From a bacterium (GTDB taxonomy: Bacteria > Ratteibacteria > UBA8468 > B48-G9 > JAFGKM01), in contig JALNXB010000018.1 of assembly GCA_023230585.1 (NCBI GenBank), forward strand, positions 1-32,546: a stretch of 32,546 nucleotides of DNA, given 5' to 3'. Every line of letters begins with the position of its first letter. Position 1 is the stretch's first letter. The position numbers and the translations under genes are program-made. Below the pieces are notes generated by a model. The model was not told the DNA's origin. It did not search any database and saw only the letters and a program-made list of their open reading frames with translations. Shown in pieces: positions 24,373-32,546 of this stretch.

Positions 24373-24771
24373 TTACGCAGTTTTACATATTTTAAGCCAG
24401 ACTTCTCGTCTTCTTGGTCCATCGAATTCACAAAGAAATATACCTTGCCAGGTGCCTAACATCAGAAACCCGTTTTCAATAAAAACTGTTATACTGTTAC
24501 CTACTAAAACAGATTTTATATGAGCATCAGAATTACCTTCTCTATGAGAATATCTTCCGTTTTCAGGTATAACTTCTTTAAGATAGTTCAAAATATCCAC
24601 CTCAACAGAAGGGTCAGCATTTTCGTTAATAGTGATCCCGCAAGTTGTGTGAGGCACATACACATAAAGAATTCCGTCTTCTATTCCAGAGTGTTTAATA
24701 AAACCTGATAATTGTTCAGTTATCTCTACAAAATCGTTCCTTTTTTTTGTTTCAATACTCAATTTGTCCAT
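24373..24771 (-). CDS. YjbQ-family (UPF0047) protein
   Basis: 132 residues, the full length of the YjbQ/UPF0047 family, annotated as 'secondary thiamine-phosphate synthase' from weak thiamine-phosphate synthase activity of a member. The signature HTTCGITINENADPSVEVDI is intact, with a later His (YSHREGNSDAHIKS) and the GTWQGIFLCEFDGPRRR C-terminal stretch. AAGGAA lies about 9 bases before the ATG. It is separated from the cyclophilin gene by 83 bases with a likely promoter. The physiological role is unsettled. Confidence 0.93.
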   Translation of the reverse strand: MDKLSIETKKRNDFVEITEQLSGFIKHSGIEDGILYVYVPHTTCGITINENADPSVEVDILNYLKEVIPENGRYSHREGNSDAHIKSVLVGNSITVFIENGFLMLGTWQGIFLCEFDGPRRREVWLKICKTA

Positions 24772-24946
24772 TTTAAAATTTCCTTAAAACGTATATATTA
24801 ATATCTTTATTATTCCGCACCACAACAACTTCTACCAAATATATTCATATACAAACAAATAGATTTTTAAAAGCAAGAATTTTGACAATAAAAAAAGGTA
24901 CTGTAATTAGAACTAAAAACAACAGAAGCAATTGAACTTTTTGCAA

Positions 24947-25233
24947 TTATTTAACAAGTTGATTGCCTTCTGCGTCTGTCAATTTTCCAGTAGCTATAAG
25001 AATAATATCTATAAGCCACCATACACCGAAACCGCCAAGTGTTAAAAGTTTAAGTATACCCAACCCAATATACCCCATATAAAACCTATCTACCCCAAGT
25101 TCTCCCAAAAGAATAGAAAGAAGTAACGCTATAAGCCAATCTTTCCCCCTGATGAACCAGATAATTTAGTACCACATTTTACACACTTGCCATCTTTTAC
25201 ATCTGTTTCAGAGTCACATTTTCGACAGAACAT
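24947..25233 (-). CDS. Zinc-ribbon/TM2 membrane protein, joined only by a -1 frameshift
   Basis: A small gene read in two frames. AAGGAGG lies 5 bases before an ATG at 25233 that starts a zinc ribbon: Cys3, Cys6, Cys17 and Cys20 (CRKC, CVKC). This frame stops at TAG (25129-25131) after 34 residues. The -1 frame continues from GAT at 25141 as a full TM2 domain of 64 residues, with the signature GELGVDRFYMGYIGLGILK, GGFGVWWLIDI and a final KLTDAEGNQLVK, ending at TAA 24947-24949. Joined, this gives a 95-residue ribbon-TM2 protein, a common in-frame layout elsewhere. The join falls exactly at the slippery heptamer G GGA AAG. Either programmed frameshifting, a one-base mutation in the five-G run, or a base-calling error explains it. 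Function of TM2 proteins in bacteria is unclear. Confidence 0.8.
25141..25147 (-). promoter_or_regulatory. Candidate -1 slippery heptamer G GGA AAG
   Basis: In the zinc-ribbon frame the codons read GGG GGA AAG ATT, so the heptamer G GGA AAG fits the X XXY YYZ form. Slipping back one base gives GGG AAA GAT, which is precisely the TM2 frame. The same heptamer is used by phage lambda for its G-T tail protein. No strong downstream hairpin or upstream Shine-Dalgarno stimulator is obvious. Confidence 0.5.
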
Positions 25234-25332
25234 AATTGCCTCCTTTTAACAAGTTTTGCGTTAATAAAATTGTAATCTATAACATAATTTTTATCAACTT
25301 TATTAGTATCTATTCTCTTTTATCTCTAAAAC

Positions 25333-25341
25333 TGATATAAT
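25333..25341 (+). promoter_or_regulatory. Extended -10 promoter of ligA, near-leaderless
   Basis: TGATATAAT is a perfect extended -10 element (TG-N-TATAAT). No -35 hexamer is needed for this type and none is clear. Only 12 bases separate it from the ligA ATG at 25354, giving a leader of about 6 bases with no Shine-Dalgarno sequence. Confidence 0.5.
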
Positions 25342-25353
25342 TAATAATATACT

Positions 25354-27366
25354 ATGAAAAGAAAAATAAAAGAACAGCTCGATGAACTTGTAAAACTTAT
25401 ATCCTACCATAATTATATGTATTATGTGGAGAATAATCCTGTTATTAGTGACACTGAATACGACTTACTTTATAAACAACTTGTAAATCTTGAATTAGAA
25501 CACCCTGAATTACAAAACGAAGATTCACCTACATTAAAAGTCGGTGGAACAGTACAAAAGGGTTTTGAAACGGTTGAGCACCAAATACCTATGCTTAGTA
25601 TAGAGAACACTTACTCAAGAGAAGATCTTACCTCTTTTGATAATAGATTAAAAAAATCTATCAACACCTCTTCTGATATACAATATGTTGTTGAACTAAA
25701 ATATGACGGAGTAGCAATTTCTCTTATATATGAAAACGGAAAACTAACTAAAGGTGTTAGTAGAGGTGACGGCCAAAGAGGAGACGATATTACAGAAAAC
25801 ATCAGAACAATCAAAACTCTGCCACTTGTTATTGATTACCAGAAACCAATAGAATTAAGAGGCGAAATTTATATGAGAAAGGACGATTTCTCAAGGCTTA
25901 ATAAGGAGAAGAAGAAAGAGGGAGTCCCTCTCTTTGCAAACCCACGTAACGCAACCTCTGGTTCACTAAAGATGCTTGATACAAAAATAGTTGCAGAGAG
26001 AAATTTACAGTTGTTTGTATATCAATCTTTTACCGAGCAGAAACACTCTACACACTGGGAGACTCTTAAATTTATAAAAGAGATAGGATTCCCAGTTAAC
26101 CCAAACAACTGGCTATCCGAAAATATATCTGATGTAATAGAGTTCTGCAATCGGTGGCAAGATAAAAAAAATCTACTTCCATACAATATTGACGGGATGG
26201 TTATTAAAGTCAATTCACTTGATTTACAAAGAATGCTCGGAACAACTTCTAAATTTCCAAGATGGGCTGTTGCTTACAAATTTCCTGCTGAACAAGTTAC
26301 AACCACTTTAAATGAGATTATAGTTCAGGTTGGTCGAACTGGCACTCTTACCCCTGTTGCGATATTGTCTCCTGTTACAGTTGGAGGGTCAACCGTAGCA
26401 AGAGCAAGTCTACACAACTTTGATGAAATCGAACGACTTTCCCTTAAAATTGGAGACACAGTTTTGATTGAAAAAGGTGGCGAGATAATCCCCAAAATTG
26501 TAAAAAATATTCCAGAACTAAGAACAGGGCAAGAAACAACAATAGTTGTGCCTACAGTCTGCCCTGTATGTGAAACTCCTGTAATAAATGAAACAAAAGA
26601 GGTAGCTATTAGATGCCCCAACATAAGATGCCCTGCTCAGATTAAGGAGAGAATAATATATTTTGCATCCAGAAAATGTATGGATATAGAAGGACTTGGA
26701 GAACAATGGGTTAATATACTGGTAGATAAAGGTTTTTTATCTGACTATGGTGACATATATTTTCTCAAAAAAGAAGATTTGTTACAGATTGATGGTATGG
26801 CTGAAAAATCGGTAAATAACCTTTTAGAAGGTATAGAAAAGAGTAAAAAAAGACCGTTATCTCGTCTTATTTTAGCTTTAGGGATAAGACACATTGGTGA
26901 ACGTGCAAGTATAATACTTTCAGAAAAATTCCATTCATTAGAAGTGCTAGCAAAAACTGATTTTGAGACATTATCTTCAATATTTGAAATAGGTCAGGTG
27001 ACAGCTGAAAGTGTCTTAAACTTTTTTAGTCTAAATGAAAATATAATGGTTCTAAAAAAACTGCAAAAAGCAGGTGTAAACACTACCATAGAAGATGAAG
27101 AGATATCTTTGGACAAGGTTTTAGACGGTTTAACTTTTGTGGTTACAGGCACCCTAAAGAACTATACAAGAACAGGAATAAACGAATTTATAAGAAAAAA
27201 TGGTGGTAATGTTTCAAGTTCTTTATCTGGTAAAACAGATTATCTTATCGTAGGAACAGATCCAGGTTCTAAATTACAGAAAGCTGAAAAACTTAATATA
27301 AATATTCTTGATGAAACAACTTTTGAAGAGACGGTGGTAAAAAACGGTTTTAAAAAAGAAAAATGA
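25354..27366 (+). CDS. ligA: NAD-dependent DNA ligase LigA
   Basis: 670-residue bacterial replicative and repair ligase that seals nicks using NAD+. Domains in order: Ia (about 1-65, with YYVENNPVISDTEYD), adenylation domain with KYDG (catalytic Lys116) and the MVIKV motif, OB fold, four-Cys zinc finger (CPVC...RCPNIRC), helix-hairpin-helix repeats (about 450-570) and a C-terminal BRCT domain (about 595-668). All key residues are intact and length is normal. No ribosome binding site precedes the ATG; the extended -10 box 12 bases upstream implies a nearly leaderless message. The stop overlaps the recombinase start (ATGA). Confidence 0.98.
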   Translation: MKRKIKEQLDELVKLISYHNYMYYVENNPVISDTEYDLLYKQLVNLELEHPELQNEDSPTLKVGGTVQKGFETVEHQIPMLSIENTYSREDLTSFDNRLKKSINTSSDIQYVVELKYDGVAISLIYENGKLTKGVSRGDGQRGDDITENIRTIKTLPLVIDYQKPIELRGEIYMRKDDFSRLNKEKKKEGVPLFANPRNATSGSLKMLDTKIVAERNLQLFVYQSFTEQKHSTHWETLKFIKEIGFPVNPNNWLSENISDVIEFCNRWQDKKNLLPYNIDGMVIKVNSLDLQRMLGTTSKFPRWAVAYKFPAEQVTTTLNEIIVQVGRTGTLTPVAILSPVTVGGSTVARASLHNFDEIERLSLKIGDTVLIEKGGEIIPKIVKNIPELRTGQETTIVVPTVCPVCETPVINETKEVAIRCPNIRCPAQIKERIIYFASRKCMDIEGLGEQWVNILVDKGFLSDYGDIYFLKKEDLLQIDGMAEKSVNNLLEGIEKSKKRPLSRLILALGIRHIGERASIILSEKFHSLEVLAKTDFETLSSIFEIGQVTAESVLNFFSLNENIMVLKKLQKAGVNTTIEDEEISLDKVLDGLTFVVTGTLKNYTRTGINEFIRKNGGNVSSSLSGKTDYLIVGTDPGSKLQKAEKLNINILDETTFEETVVKNGFKKEK

Positions 27367-28247
27367 AACAGAAAGAAGATTTAAAACATTTAATAGAGAT
27401 ATTTTTTCAACACCTACAGGTTGAAAGGAATCTTTCAAAAAACACCCTCAAATCTTATACTTCTGATATTAATAAATTTACAAATTTCTTAAAAACAGAA
27501 AATTTGTCTTTCAGAAAAGCAGATAACGAAGTTATTACACTATTTATCGTTTTTTTAAAAAAGAAGAACCTTTCTTCTTCAACTATCATAAGAACACTTT
27601 CTACAATAAGAAATTTTTATAAATTTTTGATAGGTCATAGGTTTTTAAAAAAACCTTATTTTTTAATAGAGTCACCAAAAATAGAAAGACAACTTCCAGA
27701 TATTCTAAGCCAAGAAGAGATAACAACAACAATAAATATAGCTTATTTAAAAAAATTTGCAAAACGAGATATAGCAATTTTAGAACTTCTTTATGGTGCT
27801 GGATTAAGGGTTTCAGAGATAGTAGAAATAAAACTTGAGGATATCTCTTTTGACAACAATACAGTAAAAATAAGAGGGAAAGGTGACAGAGAGAGGATAG
27901 CATTCTTAAATCCCAATTCTACCAAAGCAATAAAAGAGTACCTAACAGAAAGAGCTCAAAAGAAAAACGCAGGAGTTTCCTCTTATCTATTTATAAACAA
28001 TAGAGGAAAAAAGATTTCAAGGCAAACAATCTGGAAGATAATTAAAACATTAAACATTACAGATAAAAACGTTTCCCCTCACACATATAGACACTCTTTT
28101 GCTACACATCTTCTTGAAGCAGGCCTTGATATTAGAATAGTACAGGAACTTCTTGGGCATAAATCCTTAGCAACCACAGAAATATATACACATATAAGCA
28201 AGAAACATATAAAAAGTATTTATAAAAAATTTCATCCCCGTTCGTAA
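27363..28247 (+). CDS. XerC/XerD-type tyrosine recombinase
   Basis: 294 residues, the length of chromosome-dimer-resolving Xer recombinases. An N-terminal SAM-like core-binding domain (about 8-95) precedes a catalytic domain with the full set: Arg149 (YGAGLRVSE), Lys173 (RGKGDRER), His240 and Arg243 (HTYRHSFATHLL), His266 (LLGHKSLATT) and nucleophile Tyr275 (EIYTHIS). The sequence does not decide between XerC and XerD; an integrase of a mobile element is less likely because the gene is translationally coupled to housekeeping ligA and no element boundaries are seen. Confidence 0.92.
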   Translation: MKQKEDLKHLIEIFFQHLQVERNLSKNTLKSYTSDINKFTNFLKTENLSFRKADNEVITLFIVFLKKKNLSSSTIIRTLSTIRNFYKFLIGHRFLKKPYFLIESPKIERQLPDILSQEEITTTINIAYLKKFAKRDIAILELLYGAGLRVSEIVEIKLEDISFDNNTVKIRGKGDRERIAFLNPNSTKAIKEYLTERAQKKNAGVSSYLFINNRGKKISRQTIWKIIKTLNITDKNVSPHTYRHSFATHLLEAGLDIRIVQELLGHKSLATTEIYTHISKKHIKSIYKKFHPRS

Positions 28248-28623
28248 AAACATAATTTTGTTTATAGTATATATATGAGTTAAAATACAACACAAATTTA
28301 ACAGAAGCATTTTAATGATTGTGTCAAAAAACAATGCTCTTAAATATAAAGGCGGAAACTTCCCCTTGCATGTCATTCCGGATTTATACCGAGCACTCCC
28401 GAGGACTTGATCCGGAATCTCGTTTTTCTTGCTACCAGTGTGGGCTACATTAGAGATCCTGAAACAAGTTCAGGATGACAAAATTGGGCGTTCGGGCGAT
28501 GAAATGGGCAAGTAGAAGAATAAAAGGCTTGAACCTTTTGTTAATATCCCCCCATTCCGTCTTGCAAGCCGTTTAACGCTTAGCCAAGTTTGGCAGAACG
28601 ATTTTAACCAATAGGAGGAAATT
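28248..28623. other. Intergenic region between xer and the isomerase-like gene
   Basis: 376 bases. The first 120 are AT-rich with no clear signal. Repeat copy 4 fills 28371-28480. The remaining stretch, 28481-28612, contains no gene; AGGAGG at the right edge is the ribosome binding site of the next gene. Confidence 0.6.
28371..28480 (-). repeat. Palindromic intergenic repeat, copy 4 (inverted)
   Basis: Runs TGTCATTCCGG at the left to TTCAGGATGACA at the right, the reverse complement of the copy 2 layout, with about 15 extra bases inside the left arm (TTTATACCGAGCACTC). The flanks CTTCCCCTTGCA and AAATTGGGCG also match the flanks of copies 2 and 3. Confidence 0.8.
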
Positions 28624-29502
28624 ATGAAAAATGTTTTGCAGATGAATTACTGGACAATAGGTGGGTTTCACGCTGAAACACCTTTGGAGAAAGCACTCCA
28701 AGAAATCAAAAAAATGGGGTTAGACGGATTAGAATTAACCTACGGTGCAGGCGAATTTGCCCCTGGCATTACAGAAAAACGTTGTAAAGAGGTTGCAAAG
28801 ATTGCAAAAGACCTAAATATAAAGATTGCAACATGTGGAACTGATTTTTATATGCACACTCCGCTTGCTTCAACTTTAAAATCTAAAAGAAAAAAAGCCC
28901 TCGAATTCAGCAAAAGATATTTTAACGACTCCTCTCTTATTGGGGCAAAAGTATGTCTTGTTGTTCCCGGTTCTGTTTGGGTACCCTGGGATGAAAAACA
29001 ACCTATTGTTCCCTATAAAACAGTTTGGGAAAATTCTATCAAAGGTGTAAAAGAGGCAATACCTTATGCAAAAGATTCAGGAATAAAGATTGGTATAGAA
29101 AATGTCTGGAATGGTTTCTTAACAGACCCTATGGCTTTAAAATTGTTTATAGACCAGTTTAAAAGCAGTTATGTGGGCTCTTACTTTGATGCAGGGAACT
29201 GTATTATTAACGGGTTTCCTCAACATTGGATAGAGATACTTGGGAAACGTATTTTAGCTGTACATATTAAAAATTTCAAAAGAAAGAATTTTGCTGGCGG
29301 GCTTAGTTGCTTTGGCGACGATTTATTGGAAGGTGATTTGGACTATGAAGCAGTAAAAAAATCTCTTATAAAAATCGGATATAAAGGTCCTATAACAGTA
29401 GAGATGGTTCCTTTCTCAAGAGAACCAAACCTTGTTCTACCAGATATGGAGTTAGCTTATGATACAGCAAAAAAGATGCTAAAAGTATTTAGGAAAAAAT
29501 AA
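28624..29502 (+). CDS. Sugar phosphate isomerase/epimerase-like TIM-barrel protein
   Basis: 292-residue protein of the xylose-isomerase-like TIM-barrel (AP endonuclease 2) superfamily. Metal-site-like residues occur at the expected strand ends: IGIENVWN (Glu), YFDAGNC (Asp), VHIKNF (His) and TVEMVPF (Glu). Members isomerise or epimerise sugars, inositols or related compounds; the exact substrate is unknown. AGGAGG lies 6 bases before the ATG, a strong start. It is a single-gene unit bracketed by repeat copies 4 and 5, with the bidirectional terminator at 29892-29925 downstream. Confidence 0.85.
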   Translation: MKNVLQMNYWTIGGFHAETPLEKALQEIKKMGLDGLELTYGAGEFAPGITEKRCKEVAKIAKDLNIKIATCGTDFYMHTPLASTLKSKRKKALEFSKRYFNDSSLIGAKVCLVVPGSVWVPWDEKQPIVPYKTVWENSIKGVKEAIPYAKDSGIKIGIENVWNGFLTDPMALKLFIDQFKSSYVGSYFDAGNCIINGFPQHWIEILGKRILAVHIKNFKRKNFAGGLSCFGDDLLEGDLDYEAVKKSLIKIGYKGPITVEMVPFSREPNLVLPDMELAYDTAKKMLKVFRKK

Positions 29503-29557
29503 TCTTATTTAAAAGAAACTATAAGATTCTAACATCAAAAAAGCCTTCGTGAGTCCT

Positions 29558-29862
29558 TAGGGGTTTGCAGAGAGGTTAAAGGGATGAGGTTACCCCCTGC
29601 TTGTCGTTCAGGACTTATCCGGAATCTCGCTTTTCTTACTACCAGCGTGGATTAAGTGAGAGATCCTGGAACAAGTTCAGGATGACAAATTGTGGCGAGT
29701 AGAAGGAATTTAAGGATAAATACTGAGATTGCCATGTCGTAAATAGCACTCTTCGCAATGACAAACAAAGGCAAAAAACACAAAAGTTCTCCCTCAGAGC
29801 AACTGTCGGGATAAACCCTCACCTTACATCCTCTACCCCAGAGGAGAGGCAAGAGGGAAGGC
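29558..29862 (-). repeat. Palindromic intergenic repeat, copy 5 (inverted) with companion blocks
   Basis: The 86-base core is 29602-29687 (TGTCGTTCAGGACTTATCC to TTCAGGATGACA). To its left, 29558-29592 is the reverse complement of the AACCTCATCCC...TTTGCAAAC stretch of copy 3. To its right, about 29811-29862 (ATAAACCCTCACC...CCAGAGGAGAGGC) resembles the CCCCTTAGGGGAGAAGGC end of the same block. Same orientation as copy 4. Confidence 0.7.
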
Positions 29863-29891
29863 TTCACCAACTTTCCAAAAAAATTGAAGAC

Positions 29892-29925
29892 AAAAAAAAA
29901 GGCAGGGATTACTCCCTGCCTTTTT
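29892..29925 (-). terminator. Bidirectional intrinsic terminator of the rRNA operon
   Basis: GGCAGGGA (29901-29908) pairs with TCCCTGCC (29913-29920) around a TTAC loop. Nine A bases on the left give a T9 tract for the minus-strand rRNA, and five T bases on the right serve the plus-strand isomerase-like gene. It lies only about 17 bases beyond the 23S 3' end. Confidence 0.9.
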
Positions 29926-29936
29926 AAATAATTTAT

Positions 29937-32546
<2,610 letters not shown>

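Larger units (their letters stand above)
29503..29936. other. Intergenic region between the isomerase-like gene and 23S rRNA
   Basis: 434 bases holding repeat copy 5 with its companion sequences and the shared terminator. I see no 5S rRNA or tRNA here on either strand, although 5S usually follows 23S. A 72-codon open frame at 29652-29870 lies in repeat sequence and is not a gene. Confidence 0.65.

Noticed and set aside
29503..29936. 5S rRNA between the isomerase-like gene and 23S
   Set aside because: The space is filled by repeat copy 5 and a terminator; no stretch shows 5S-like conserved segments on either strand.

Overview
This window is bacterial and AT-rich. It encodes PlsY, LigA, DnaK, a XerC/D-type recombinase and a bacterial 23S rRNA, and looks like a piece of an uncultivated anaerobe's chromosome. 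It combines a V/A-type ATPase with an orphan corrinoid protein, a ceramidase-domain protein, a two-domain amidohydrolase and a xylose-isomerase-like TIM-barrel protein. That mix recalls the Omnitrophota and neighbouring candidate phyla, but this is a family-level impression; the partial 23S rRNA would settle it.

Layout: 1-1.5 kb holds the tail of an unknown gene and a convergent B12-binding radical SAM protein. 1.7-3.7 kb holds V/A-ATPase subunits B and D only, with A, E, I and K absent. 4.1-10.1 kb is a complete type I restriction-modification operon (hsdM-hsdS-hsdR). 10.1-12.1 kb is a ceramidase-domain gene bracketed by two copies of a palindromic intergenic repeat. 12.2-15.6 kb holds dnaK and a Fic protein on the minus strand, followed by tRNA-Val. 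15.8-20.9 kb is a forward run: corrinoid protein, plsY, a MerR regulator, purN, a short ArgA-like acetyltransferase, a secreted bactofilin-like membrane protein and argG. 21.1-25.2 kb is a reverse run: tandem amidohydrolase, DMT transporter, cyclophilin, YjbQ and an untracked zinc-ribbon/TM2 gene split by a frameshift. 25.3-28.2 kb is ligA-xer. 28.3-29.9 kb is a sugar-phosphate-isomerase-like gene, again bracketed by two repeat copies. 29.9 kb to the end is 23S rRNA on the minus strand, cut by the window edge.

How the genes fit together: the forward run mixes lipid (plsY), purine (purN) and arginine (argA-like, argG) biosynthesis, with stop-start overlaps suggesting a transcription unit. hsdMSR is a self-contained defence module. 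The ceramidase-like and isomerase-like genes are single-gene units set in repeats, in the same gene-to-repeat orientation.

Most worth a second look: (1) the zinc-ribbon/TM2 gene, whose two halves join exactly by a -1 slip at a G GGA AAG heptamer; (2) a natural U at the position equivalent to E. coli 23S A2058; (3) a Fic protein with Tyr in place of the catalytic His; (4) the two repeat-bracketed single-gene cassettes; (5) the missing 5S rRNA after 23S; (6) near-leaderless promoters at atpB and ligA. I found no CRISPR array, transposase or phage genes.
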